The position numbers and the translations under genes were made by a program. From Chara braunii (lineage: Eukaryota; Streptophyta; Charophyceae; Charales; Characeae): a stretch of 64,000 nucleotides of DNA. Of this stretch, positions 56,101-60,389 are shown in pieces. How positions within the stretch are numbered: the first letter of the stretch is position 1; every line of letters starts with the position of its first letter. The notes under the pieces were generated by a model. It had not been told where the DNA came from. It saw nothing but the letters and a program-made list of their open reading frames with translations, and did not search any database. The stretch is taken from contig BFEA01000583.1 in assembly GCA_003427395.1 (NCBI GenBank), positions 277,806-341,805 on the forward strand, in the 5' to 3' direction.

Positions 56101-57755
56101 CATACTTTTGCAGTCCAGGACATAGGCTGTACAGTCATGCTTCATTCCAGCCCAAGTATAGGAACATAGGAGGTTAGCATAAGTCTTCCAACCGAAATGT
56201 CCCTCAGTGTCGTGACATTCCCCTAGGATTAGACTGTGAGTCTCCTCATTGTTGGTATGCAAAGTCTATCGTGCACGTCTGTCTTCTCAAACAGCAGTCC
56301 TCGCGCCACCCTATAGTCGGGAACTTTGTGTGGTGCCGTCTGCCCCTCGTTAAGTGACTGACTATAGACCGGATCACTGACGTAAGCGGATCTAATCTTC
56401 TCTTGTAACTCAGCCCCCGCATCAAGTATGTTACAATGGCACCGAAGAAATCAGCTCGTCTGCTTAGCGCATCAGCAACAACGTTATATTTCCCCTTTAC
56501 TGGCTTTAGTTCAAAGTCAAACTGACCTATCTCCCCAGCCCACCTTGTCAACTTAGGTGTCATCCGGGCTTGGGTCTTTAGCCAGCGAATTGTCTCATGG
56601 TCGGAATACACGTTAAAATGCCGCCCCAGGAGGTAATGTCGGCAGTGATGCAAGGCTTCTATAAGAGCAAACAGCTCTCTTTCGTACGTAGAAGCGGTGA
56701 CCTTCTCACTAGGCAGTCTACAGGACATAAACTCAACAGGTCTGTACGCATTACCGTCATTCTGCTGGAGTACAGCACCTATCCTGTATTGTCTGGCGTC
56801 AGTGGTCACTATAAACGGCAAGGATGGATCAGCGATCTTCAGAACCGGGTACACTCTATCTAGCACTTCTTCAGACATTTAAAGGCTGAGGTACAGTCCT
56901 TGTCCCATTTCCAGATTGTTTCCTTCCTTAATAGCCTACACAACGGAGCAGCTATTACAGTAAAGTTCCTCACGAACTTGCAGTAATAGTTAGGCCGGAC
57001 CAAGGAACGAACGTAGTTCCGCCAGCGTGTGTGGGGTCGGCCAAAAAAAAAAAAACATTGTGTGGCTGGGCGTGGCGGTGGGGCCAGCGCCTAGTTTTTT
57101 GGCTGCGCAGGCAGGGTTAGGACGGACACCAGGGCCAGTCGGGCTTTGTTTGTGGAGTTGTATAGCTGACATGACAACCCACGACTGTGATGGGCACTGA
57201 AGAAACCATGGGAAAACTGAAGCCTAGTACTTGTCCTGCATTGGTTGCGGCATGTTATTTTTTGGGTACATACTGTCATTGGAGCCCTGCCAGCTGCATG
57301 GCACAGCAGTGCCAAAGAGAGAACAGCTAGGGGGAAATCGGGAAAACCTCGAGCAAAAGAGCACTTAGAAAAAAAAAACCTCGTGAAATTGTTCAATTGA
57401 TGCCTATGCGAGGGCAGCTTTTCGCCTGGAAACAATTCAACAACTTTGCAGACCAATTGTGAAACCATTCAGAAAAAAACACAACTCCAGAAATGTGGTT
57501 TGTCCAGACTGTGATCCGCTATATAGCTGCAGAAATGTGTGTGAGAGGCTAGTACTGACTGACAAGTGTTTGCGTTTTGCTTGTTTTTGCATTGCTTGCA
57601 GCCCAACATCTCCTTCATACTCACCGACATCGCCCTCCTATTCTCCAACATCGCCGAACTATTCGCCAACATCCCCGTCGTACTCGCCGACGTTGCCATC
57701 GTATTCACCAACATCCCCGACATACTCACCCGCGAGATACTCTCCAACAAGGTAA
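16145..57755 (+). CDS. NRPB1: RPB1, largest subunit of RNA polymerase II (12 exons)
   Basis: Nuclear Pol II catalytic subunit: it holds the Mg-binding active site and the C-terminal heptad domain (CTD) that couples mRNA synthesis to capping, splicing and 3' processing. The joined CDS is 16145-16228, 20237-20500, 23445-23756, 24486-24644, 25326-25487, 30412-30632, 31953-32094, 34056-34391, 43598-43884, 47585-47843, 49806-53140 and 57602-57755. This totals 5715 nt, or 1904 aa. All introns are GT-AG and all phases agree. Landmarks are the Zn ligands CETC...CPGH (66-79), NADFDGD (496-502), the bridge helix near 829-865, trigger-loop His1108 and the CTD from about 1546. Plant NRPB1 is ~1840 aa, so this copy has a somewhat longer CTD region. 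No internal stop or frameshift was found, so the gene looks intact. The C-terminus is the least certain part (see exon 12). Confidence 0.95.
20237..20500 (+). CDS. NRPB1: RPB1 exon 2 (residues 29-116), N-terminal Zn-binding clamp
   Basis: Starts RQMSV after TTTCAG. It carries the Zn site C66-x2-C69-x6-C76-x2-H79 and the first half of the second Zn site (C106, C109), as in the RPB1 clamp core. [12 protein letters not shown] precedes the first Zn site, as expected. It ends RADE|GTTCGA, a GT donor with a weak +3 to +6 consensus. Phase 0. Intron 2 (20501-23444) contains CT-rich tracts, a C-run at 22230-22247 and the sequencing adapter at 22949-22986. Confidence 0.93.
22949..22986. other. Nextera mate-pair junction adapter left in the assembly
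   Basis: CTGTCTCTTATACACATCT (22949-22967) is followed directly by its reverse complement AGATGTGTATAAGAGACAG (22968-22986). This is the Tn5 mosaic end in inverted pair, the circularisation junction of Illumina Nextera mate-pair libraries. A 38 bp genomic sequence beginning GTGTTAGGCTGATCACC is present on both sides (22911-22948 and 22987-23024). So the true locus probably has one copy and no adapter. It lies inside intron 2 and does not affect coding. Confidence 0.97.
23445..23756 (+). CDS. NRPB1: RPB1 exon 3 (residues 117-220), clamp and second Zn site
   Basis: Runs from [14 protein letters not shown] to LSAEK. It includes [22 protein letters not shown] and [14 protein letters not shown], supplying the remaining cysteines of the second Zn site. 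[10 protein letters not shown] near the end is the conserved rudder-preceding motif. Its start, seven residues that replace EEHKFKQ-type residues in plants, is less conserved, but the CTGCAG acceptor and the phase fit. The donor is AAA|GTATGA, phase 0. Confidence 0.9.
24486..24644 (+). CDS. NRPB1: RPB1 exon 4 (residues 221-273)
   Basis: Encodes [20 protein letters not shown] through [20 protein letters not shown]. The PPPPVRPSV segment is diagnostic for RPB1 and its homologues. The acceptor TGTGCAG and the donor GAG|GTACAC are clear. Introns 3 (23757-24485) and 4 (24645-25325) are short for this gene; intron 4 ends just after a (TG)n tract at 25253-25287. Confidence 0.95.
25326..25487 (+). 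CDS. NRPB1: RPB1 exon 5 (residues 274-327)
   Basis: Encodes [20 protein letters not shown] through [10 protein letters not shown], matching the conserved segment before the switch and rudder region. The acceptor is ATGACAG and the donor is AGG|GTAATT, phase 0. Intron 5 (25488-30411) is 4.9 kb and contains the 730-N gap, so its true length is unknown. Confidence 0.95.
26815..27544. other. assembly gap, 730 Ns, in intron 5
   Basis: A run of N only. No coding content is expected, because exons 5 and 6 join in phase across it. Open frames spanning the gap are meaningless. Confidence 0.99.
27840..29100. repeat. putative mobile element with loosely inverted arms (intron 5)
   Basis: The left arm (about 27900-28300) and right arm (about 28780-29100) share words in inverted orientation: a CTCTCTC tract, CTATGGCGC..CAGCGCTG / CAGCGCCATAG, GCAGGTA.C, and a TATA-like stretch reading CCAGTCTTATATAGTGCTGG on the left and CCAGCACTATATCAGCTGGG on the right. 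Within the left arm, GCGCCCAGCGCTGAAGACTA is repeated twice (28063 and 28099). There is no coding region. It could be two opposed LTRs or a foldback element; the arms are too diverged for me to fix the ends. Confidence 0.4.
28491..28735 (+). repeat. ~47 bp tandem repeat, 5 units, alternating two types
   Basis: Units read ACGACACGGGGCCTGTAGG then CCCTCGTTTTCAGGCTT and a variable end. The end alternates between TTCAGGCTGAAA and TTGGCCTGAAAA, giving an A-B-A-B-A order and hence a ~94 bp higher-order period. Each unit holds GGGCCTGTAGGCCC, a hairpin, and CAGG...CCTG. It lies between the two inverted arms of the putative element. Confidence 0.85.
29592..29705 (+). repeat. 57 bp direct tandem duplication
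   Basis: Two copies, starting TGACCGGGCCAGTTCC at 29592 and 29649, are nearly identical over 57 bp and end GGTTGCGAGCAAAAC. They follow a (GA)n run at 29562-29582. A recent slippage or replication duplication in intron 5. Confidence 0.9.
30412..30632 (+). CDS. NRPB1: RPB1 exon 6 (residues 328 to split codon 401)
   Basis: Encodes [20 protein letters not shown], then [20 protein letters not shown], through [12 protein letters not shown] and the first two bases of Arg401. The [20 protein letters not shown] block is one of the most conserved in RPB1 (lid and switch 2 region). The acceptor is CTGCAG and the donor is CG|GTGAGA, phase 2. Confidence 0.97.
30720..31093 (+). repeat. diverged minisatellite with G-runs (intron 6)
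   Basis: Two clear ~75 bp units (about 30945-31018 and 31019-31093) share AATGGTTTRACAGGGTTGGAAAGTGTGATYTTCTGSTTCCTTGTTGTGGCATTA. Older relatives sit at 30778-30845. TTGAAGAGAGCAT..ACAAGGGTGATCT occurs at 30690 and 30846, each followed by a G-run (30728-30740 and 30879-30896, the second with an N). The G-runs are probably mis-sized in the assembly. Confidence 0.75.
31953..32094 (+). CDS. NRPB1: RPB1 exon 7 (completes R401 to residue 448)
   Basis: Completes CGA (Arg) and encodes [20 protein letters not shown] through [10 protein letters not shown]. The [20 protein letters not shown] stretch is RPB1-specific. The acceptor CACAAG follows a pyrimidine tract and the donor is AAG|GTTGGT, phase 0. 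Intron 7 (32095-34055) ends in a 126 bp tandem duplication. Confidence 0.97.
33299..33367 (+). repeat. (TTC)n trinucleotide microsatellite (intron 7)
   Basis: Mostly TTC with a few CTA and ACC interruptions. In open frames it yields poly-Leu or poly-Glu, which explains spurious ORFs here. Confidence 0.9.
33771..34020 (+). repeat. 126 bp tandem duplication just upstream of exon 8
   Basis: Copy one begins GAGGAATGAAAGAGCTTGAC at 33771 and copy two begins GAGGAATGGAAGAGCTTGAC at 33897. They are nearly identical through TGTATTCTCATGT. Copy two ends about 35 bp before the exon 8 acceptor, so the duplication spans the likely branch-point region of intron 7. Confidence 0.9.
34056..34391 (+). CDS. 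NRPB1: RPB1 exon 8 (residues 449-560), catalytic Mg site
   Basis: Encodes [20 protein letters not shown], then [20 protein letters not shown] through [15 protein letters not shown] at 34197-34217 (residues 496-502) supplies the three aspartates (498, 500, 502) that bind the catalytic Mg in all multisubunit RNA polymerases. All are present, so this is a catalytically competent subunit. The acceptor is TTGCCAG and the donor is AAG|GTTTGT, phase 0. Confidence 0.98.
34662..34765. mobile_element. MITE, 104 bp, TA target site duplication (intron 8)
   Basis: TA at 34660-34661 and 34766-34767 flanks near-perfect ~28 bp terminal inverted repeats. The left begins CCGTCTACACCCGAATAG and the right, reverse-complemented, begins CCGTCTTCACCCGAATAG; both continue AACGCCCGGT. 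The size, TIRs and TA duplication fit a Tc1/mariner-class MITE. A sister copy of 105 bp lies at 42098-42202. Confidence 0.88.
35727..35800 (+). repeat. SINE-like repeat, copy 1 (5' truncated)
   Basis: Shares with 36034-36106 the string GGCCGAGGTCGCCGG.TCGAG, then CCGTGCTTG.AC.GAGGAGGG, then CTGAGGCCCAGAGGT.CAGA and TCCATAGACAT. The B-box (here GGGTCGAGACC) is mutated. It lacks the A-box half seen in copy 2. It follows a T-run at 35671-35688. Confidence 0.65.
36003..36106 (+). repeat. SINE-like repeat, copy 2, with tRNA-like head
   Basis: GGCTGTAGTGGTCAAGG (A-box-like), an anticodon-arm-like GGCTCTTGAGGCC, and a good B-box GGTTCGAGTCC at 36048-36058 give the order of a tRNA. Acceptor pairing is poor, so it is not called a tRNA gene. 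The downstream body matches copy 1. It is followed at once by an opposite-strand tRNA-like stretch. Confidence 0.6.
36117..36187 (-). repeat. tRNA-like sequence, second copy of the 1084-1158 family
   Basis: On the minus strand: GCGTAGCTAGTCGGCACACC (A-box region), CTGT-TGAAAT-ACGG (anticodon-like arm), and GTTCGAATCCCGATA (a very good B-box). Loop size and acceptor pairing are off from a real tRNA. It shares GTATTTCAACAGTTC with the copy at 1084-1158. Confidence 0.5.
36480..36536 (+). repeat. long G tract (about 50 G)
   Basis: About 21 G, then TATAA, then about 36 G. Strong G-quadruplex potential on the + strand of intron 8. Homopolymer length is not reliable in short-read assembly. Confidence 0.85.
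37513..37564 (+). ncRNA. hammerhead ribozyme, copy 1 (type III fold possible)
   Basis: The conserved core is complete: CTGATGA (37533-37539), stem II GTCGG/CCGAC perfectly paired with a 7-nt loop (37540-37556), and GAAA (37557-37560). Stem III forms from ACTGT (37513-37517) with ACAGT (37560-37564). The cleavage-site base is then T37518 rather than the usual C. Stem I is weak (three G-C pairs plus a mismatch). So the core is convincing, but activity in this copy is uncertain. An alternative short stem III lies downstream. Confidence 0.75.
38351..38387 (+). ncRNA. hammerhead ribozyme core, copy 2
   Basis: CTGATGA (38351-38357), GTCGG/CCGAC stem II (38358-38374) and GAAA (38375-38378) are identical to copy 1, 818 bp downstream. 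Here a compact stem III can form, ACA-GTT-TGT, followed by C (38378-38387). That gives a GTC cleavage triplet in the type I arrangement typical of Penelope-like elements. I could not pair a convincing stem I with the flanks, so cleavage ability is unproven. Confidence 0.75.
38523..38674. mobile_element. MITE-like element with ~44 bp inverted ends
   Basis: The left end begins GGTTCTGAGTGTTA and the right end finishes TAACACTCAGAACC. The inverted similarity extends about 44 bp to CAGCAGGTG/CACCTGCTG. The middle (TGACTGTATGAGTACTGTTTCC ...) recurs inverted at 38836-38883. No clear target duplication is visible. Confidence 0.7.
38690..39085 (+). repeat. two direct copies of a ~140 bp segment
   Basis: About 38695-38843 and 38928-39085 share CCCCG.AAA.TTATGCTTTTCCGTCCA, GTCCTGCCA.CTT.ATCCGCT, then CCACCATTGCCAGCTGATGAGGCGGGAAGGGGTC. 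The second copy has a ~25 bp insertion (GTTTGGTTGTCATCTGCTTAC). It overlaps the 3' side of the LINE fragment on the minus strand. Confidence 0.8.
38975..40141 (-). pseudogene. 3' part of LINE ORF2 (zf-RVT zinc-binding domain)
   Basis: A 388-codon open frame. It contains [20 protein letters not shown] then EHIFLQCPG, which fits the zf-RVT pattern (C-x2-C ... ET-x2-H-x4-C) at the end of L1-type ORF2. It is preceded by W/L-rich segments ([30 protein letters not shown]) typical of that region. Apurinic endonuclease and RT are absent, so it is a 5'-truncated relic. Codons after ~310 run into a low-complexity tail and the duplicated segment. A separate piece of the same protein lies at 41482-41830. 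Confidence 0.75.
40142..41340. mobile_element. ~1.2 kb insertion that splits the LINE relic
   Basis: The two LINE pieces (38975-40141 and 41482-41830) have the same orientation and correct order. The DNA between them is unrelated. It contains a segment at 40845-40925 that, on the minus strand, reads [21 protein letters not shown] homologous segment at 60558-60646 reads MKKKASATMSDADGVSDDLP. So the insertion belongs to a multi-copy family, possibly an LTR-type element. The exact ends and target duplication are not resolved. Confidence 0.5.
41482..41830 (-). pseudogene. LINE ORF2 fragment upstream of zf-RVT
   Basis: The minus-strand frame includes [20 protein letters not shown], then [20 protein letters not shown]. 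The P-L-x-x-N-x-x-I ... W-x-x-x-G-I-x-x-I-x-D pattern is the connection region between RT and zf-RVT in L1-type elements. It ends in a stop at 41482. It is separated from the matching C-terminal piece by the 1.2 kb insertion. Confidence 0.6.
42098..42202. mobile_element. MITE, 105 bp, sister of 34662-34765
   Basis: TA at 42096-42097 and 42203-42204 flanks inverted ends. The left begins CCGTCTTCCCCTGAACAC and the right, reverse-complemented, begins CCATCTTCCCCCGAACAT; both continue AA(C/T)GCACCCTGA. Length, TA duplication and the CCGTCTTC start match the copy at 34662, so both belong to one family. Both lie in intron 8. Confidence 0.85.
42263..42362 (+). pseudogene. U6 snRNA retropseudogene with A-rich tail
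   Basis: Near full length: GTGCTCTGTCCTTCGGGAC 5' stem-loop, ATCC..CACAATTGGATCCATACAGAGA with the ACAGAGA box intact, AGCATGGCCCCTGGGCAAGG, ATGACACACATGAATCG and AGAAATGGTCC. It departs from plant U6 in GATAAGC for GATTAGC and in the CCCCTGCGC segment. Instead of a T-run terminator it is followed by (A)n-G repeats (42362-42387), as expected for reverse transcription of a tailed U6 RNA by LINE machinery. There is no clear USE/TATA promoter at the normal distance; ATATAATA lies only ~10 bp upstream. Confidence 0.8.
42414..42459 (+). repeat. compound (GT)n-(GA)n microsatellite
   Basis: GT repeats run to about 42436, then GA to 42459, the same order as at the RPB1 5' UTR and at 46583 and 63580. 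A further (GA)n run is at 42951-42972. Confidence 0.9.
43598..43884 (+). CDS. NRPB1: RPB1 exon 9 (residues 561 to split codon 656)
   Basis: Encodes [20 protein letters not shown] through [15 protein letters not shown] plus TG of Trp656. [15 protein letters not shown] and [20 protein letters not shown] are standard RPB1 funnel and pore segments. The acceptor is TTGGCAG and the donor is TG|GTAAGC, phase 2. It has one residue fewer than land plants at LIIP-NVNLL. Intron 8 upstream (34392-43597, 9.2 kb) is the largest. Confidence 0.96.
44880..47575 (+). repeat. dispersed ~400 bp repeat pair and ~150 bp subunits (intron 9)
   Basis: The segments 44880-45310 and 47200-47575 are diverged direct copies: GCACAAATGA.AATTT.AGCAA, GTCCCAAA, CTCTCTTGTTTTGGCAC, ACTGCAAAACACTGCAAA and GATGTCTCCTCTG. 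Each contains two ~150 bp subunits. They flank a GC-rich block (46412-46568) with many TGCGC words and the 46583-47140 palindrome. Relatives of the first subunit's start occur near 45330. Source element unknown. Confidence 0.6.
46583..47140. repeat. large palindrome whose arms include microsatellites
   Basis: Left arm: (GT)n 46583-46641, (GA)n 46642-46694, then unique sequence to about 46860. Right arm: the inverse unique sequence from about 46908 to 47075, then (CT)n 47079-47097 and (CA)n 47098-47140. The unique arms are about 165 bp and nearly identical, for example CCGTGTGCTGACACTATCCG in the left arm and its inverse in the right. The central spacer is about 45 bp. It may be a foldback/MITE-type element or a hairpin-mediated duplication. 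The + strand (GT)-(GA) order equals that of other compound tracts. Confidence 0.85.
47585..47843 (+). CDS. NRPB1: RPB1 exon 10 (completes W656 to residue 742)
   Basis: Completes TGG (Trp) and encodes [20 protein letters not shown], then [20 protein letters not shown], through [18 protein letters not shown] is the highly conserved funnel motif. The acceptor is ATTGCAG and the donor is CAG|GTGAGT, phase 0. Intron 10 (47844-49805) contains no gene that I recognise. Some frames near 48083-48334 look protein-like but match nothing I know. Confidence 0.97.
49806..53140 (+). CDS. NRPB1: RPB1 exon 11 (residues 743 to split codon 1854): bridge helix, trigger loop, most of CTD
   Basis: A 3.3 kb exon. 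It carries [10 protein letters not shown] (cleft), the bridge helix region [20 protein letters not shown] (about 829 on), the trigger loop [20 protein letters not shown] with catalytic His1108, the jaw and clamp C-terminal segments, then the linker [21 protein letters not shown]. The CTD starts near residue 1546 (52215) with degenerate [14 protein letters not shown] and YCPSSPG units, followed by about 37 mostly consensus YSPTSP[A/S/N/G] heptads. Two irregular spots are a GPG insertion (SPEGPGSPG) and RMNSSNPS. It ends in SY plus AG of a Ser codon; the donor is CAG|GTTAGT. Reading past the donor adds 50 unrelated residues before a stop at 53289-53291. Confidence 0.97.
53230..54415 (+). pseudogene. 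Ty3/gypsy-type Gag fragment (intron 11)
   Basis: The frame 53236-53565 gives an N-terminal coiled-coil-like segment ([20 protein letters not shown]). It continues in another frame (53438-54415) with [20 protein letters not shown] then [12 protein letters not shown], the typical start of a retrotransposon gag domain, followed by a helical capsid-like region ([36 protein letters not shown]) and a Gly/Arg-rich tail. The one-base frame change near 53500 marks it as decayed. No zinc knuckle is seen. It is on the + strand and ends about 460 bp before the opposed pol remnant. Confidence 0.7.
54890..57060 (-). pseudogene. Ty3/gypsy pol remnant: RT end, RNase H, integrase, chromodomain-like tail (intron 11)
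   Basis: Read on the minus strand from 57060: [15 protein letters not shown] (RT-RNase H connection), then RNase H ([60 protein letters not shown]), then a broken HHCC integrase zinc site ([10 protein letters not shown]..). Next come the integrase core ([10 protein letters not shown] ... [13 protein letters not shown]) and a C-terminal [19 protein letters not shown] segment. A final chromodomain-like stretch ([13 protein letters not shown] ... [14 protein letters not shown]) suggests a chromovirus. Frameshifts and stops are scattered through it (for example at 56877 and 56250-55760). RT fingers and palm are absent upstream of 57060, where an A-run (57043-57055) adjoins. Confidence 0.85.
57602..57755 (+). 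CDS. NRPB1: RPB1 exon 12: last CTD heptads and probable stop
   Basis: After GCTTGCAG the exon completes Ser1854 and encodes PTSPS, then [45 protein letters not shown] and TAA (57753-57755). The total CTD is therefore about 43 heptads plus degenerate ends. The stop overlaps a good donor (ACAAG|GTAATG at 57751/57752). If spliced to a TTTGCAG acceptor at 58261, the protein would instead end S-FLLFCTGGIVC (stop 58296-58298). The Lys/Asp-rich tail of land-plant RPB1 is not visible either way. An AATAAA at 58300-58305 could serve as the poly(A) signal. Confidence 0.85.
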
Positions 57756-58299
57756 TGATGATGACAAGTGCGGTTAAGCATTCCTTTTTTTGTTTACATG
57801 ACCATTCAGTCATCCTCTAGGCATTAAAAACATGGAATGTTGAGTGCACTAGCCTCAGGCATTTGGGAAAACATGGTTGGCTGGCTGCTTACATGTCGCT
57901 GGCAGGATTCATCAGCTCTTCTAAGAAGTGGACGTGAACTGAAAACAGCTAATTCAGGGCAGTCAATAGCAGCCCGGTGGGCTGTGTTCTATCCCAGCTT
58001 GAGCAATGCTCTTACCTTGGAAAGGAATGGCTTCTCTCTTTCTGGTTATGGTGTTGCCCTCGTTACTGAGTTTCTGTGTGTGTTAATGTAATGAGGAGCA
58101 AAGGTTTTGGGGGAAGCGAGGGCATGGGCAGTACTCGTGCATTTAACCGGTCCGTTAGTGAAAATGAGGATTGCAGAACGTATCTGTGTCTTGTCTAATT
58201 GAAGTACTGCCTGAAAGAGTTGTGCCTAAGTTTTTTTCATCTAACAAATTTTGGTTTGCAGTTTCTTGCTCTTCTGCACAGGTGGTATTGTTTGCTGAC

Positions 58300-58305
58300 A
58301 ATAAA
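58300..58305 (+). terminator. candidate poly(A) signal of RPB1
   Basis: AATAAA lies 545 bp after the TAA of exon 12, or just 2 bp after the alternative stop at 58296-58298. It is the clearest such hexamer in the 600 bp downstream. Plant poly(A) signals are often non-canonical, so it is only a candidate. Confidence 0.4.
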
Positions 58306-58366
58306 TGACGTCAACGAATGATGATGTGAAACCAACGAGTGCCTTATTTCATTGAAAGGATTTCAC

Positions 58367-58420
58367 GTGGCGCAGTTTACCTGTAGTCCCGGTCTCGAAG
58401 TTTCAAGTCCTGTGTGCCAC
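58367..58420 (+). repeat. short tRNA-like sequence
   Basis: Ends pair as an acceptor stem (GTGGC / GCCAC). There is an A-box-like GGCGCAGTTTACC and a B-box-like GTTTCAAGTCC, but the total is only 54 nt and lacks a normal anticodon arm. Probably a deleted tRNA pseudogene or SINE head. Confidence 0.35.
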
Positions 58421-58720
58421 AGTACCGTACAGCACACAGGTTATCAGTTAACCAGAGTCAGGTAGGCCCACTAGGTCCGGTGCGTCTGTTGGTCCATGTT
58501 AGTCCATCAGTCCAACCCAGTCGGCAGCTCGCTCCCAGAAAAGGTCAGATAAAGTTCTGGATGCGTCAAAGGCCGACCATGACCGGCAAGAGAAGGTACT
58601 GGTCCGGGAAAGTCTAAGATTGGGAACTACAGTGAAGTACAGAAGTCCTTCGATAGCAAAATGTCAACACAATTTTCCATTCGAGCTTGCTGCGGAAGCG
58701 TCATCATGGTCCTATGCTAC

Positions 58721-58937
58721 CAAACACTGCAGTGAGGTTGAGAGAGAGTAGAGTAGTAAACGGCACTGGGCACCATAGCTTAGCTTGAGAGAGAGGTGTC
58801 GAAGAGAGAGGAAAACATCCAGAGAGAGATTGAGGCCTGACGGTTGGGGGTGGGGGGTGGGGGGAGAGAGAGAGAGAGAGACCGAACAAGGCAGTGAGGT
58901 TGAGAGACAGGCCGAGTAACGGCACAGGGCACATAAG
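58721..58937 (+). repeat. satellite-like units, left block
   Basis: Units carry CAAACACTGCAGTGAGGTTGAGAG, then GGCA..GGGCACCATAGCTTAGCTTGAGAGAGA, then GTGTCGAAGAGAGA and GATTGAGGCCTGA. A second, shorter unit begins near 58881. A (GA)n run and GGGGTGGGGGG separate them. The same family forms the block at 63536-64000, on the other side of the gypsy element. Confidence 0.75.
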
Positions 58938-59567
58938 CGGTTGACAGGGACCCCCAGTTTTCAGCCCTGGTTAACCCCCTCAACCCTGAAAAGTGCATTG
59001 GAGATCATTTTTTTAGATTTTTCTGTTTTTTTTTTTCTTTTGTCCTGTTTTTTTTTCGGTCAAGGTCTGCGTGTGCCAAGTTTGGTGTTTGTTGGGGTCT
59101 TGGAGTTGACTGTTTTGACTAGCCCTGAAAAATCCTGAAAATTCTGAAAACCCTGAAAACTGAAAAGTACAATAACCTGTTCAATATGCCTCGTTGAATG
59201 GCTAAGGGGCCACAGGCCGCGACCCCGGTTTCAGGCCGTGAGGTCGAAGGGCCAGAAGACCCCTCCGAAACAGCCCAGGGCCTGAGCGCCCGACAGCTGA
59301 CTGTGGTCAACTGCCTGAGGCCCAGAACTCAAAGTCAATACGGACCCAGCCAAGGCCGCCGGTCAGACACACTCATGTGTTTGTATGCAGGTACCAAGAC
59401 AACATCAGGACCAAGTGGAAGTCTGGAACTGTACACAATCCAGGCCCTCGGCTGTGAGTCAATCTGAGCCACCGTGGGTGGAAGACCTGAGGCCGGTCAG
59501 CCTCGTCAAACATTACATAAGGCTTGGTCTCCAGGGAGTCGACAGTTAGTCTTGCTATGCTGCCTTG

Positions 59568-59632
59568 ACGCTGGCTCGACGCTGGCTGGTCGCTGGCTGG
59601 TCACTGGCTTGACGCTGGCTAAGCGCTGGCAC
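59568..59632 (+). repeat. short tandem repeat of CTGGCT-type words
   Basis: About six copies of a 10-12 bp unit (CGCTGGCTGGT, CACTGGCTTGA, CGCTGGCTAAG). Low complexity just upstream of the 31 bp minisatellite. Confidence 0.7.
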
Positions 59633-59701
59633 TGTGGATGACGACGCGAGACTGAGGCAGCACTCTGGCGCCTTCTCTGCTTAGCGCCAGCCTATGCTGA
59701 C

Positions 59702-60260
59702 GTGGGCATGCCACCTGACCACATTGCTGATGTGGCGCATGCCACTTGTCTACATTGCTCTTGTGGTGCATGCCACCTGTCTACATTGCTGATGTGGCGC
59801 ATGCCACCTGTCTACATTGCTGATGTGGTGCATGCCACCTGTTTTCATCGCTGATGTGGCATTGGCCACGCTGTGTACACTAGGCGATTGGTCGCGACAA
59901 GGAGGGAGATTGGAATCTGTGGATGATTGATCGGGATCCATCGTCTTCACGACGGAACAGTGCCACGTGGCACTTCGATGTGATCAGAACCTATTAGGCT
60001 CGTTATTGGATACTGATTGATGATGTGGAGGTGAAGGGAATTCCGGAGGAGTGGGAATTGTTGGGCTACTCTCATGGTGGTCATTGATGGTCATTCTCTT
60101 CCACCCTCTCATCTATCTGTTCCCCCTCCATTTTCTTCGTCTATTGGTAATGAGACATTGTACCAGAGGTCGCATTCCTGATTATTGGAGACATTGTCCA
60201 GATCTGAGTTGTCTTGCATTTCGACGTCTGGCGAGTATCTTCCAGTCTGGGTTCATTACA
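59702..60260 (+). repeat. 5' LTR (with internal 31 bp minisatellite) of a truncated Ty3/gypsy element
   Basis: From about 59780 to 60260 this matches 62829-63330 in direct orientation, ending TCCAGTCTGGGTTCATTACA in both. It opens with about five tandem 31 bp units (GTGGCGCATGCCACCTGTCT..., 59702-59856), of which two are kept in the 3' copy. A PBS-like TTGGTATAGAAGC at 60263-60275 resembles the initiator-Met tRNA primer site (TGGTATCAGAGC) with changes. The exact 5' end of the LTR is not resolved. Confidence 0.8.
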
Positions 60261-60357
60261 ATTTGGTATAGAAGCATACCTCCTTCATCGCGATCTGCTG
60301 TCAGGCACCACGTGGCACCCAAGTAAGTGAGTGGTGCCGCACGTGAAAGGGACGAAA

Positions 60358-60389
60358 CGCGTTTATAAACGCGCGCGATTTATATCGCG
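60358..60389. repeat. two adjacent 16 bp palindromes
   Basis: CGCGTTTATAAACGCG (perfect palindrome, 60358-60373) is followed at once by CGCGATTTATATCGCG (60374-60389, stem of six pairs). They lie in the leader of the truncated gypsy element. Confidence 0.85.
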
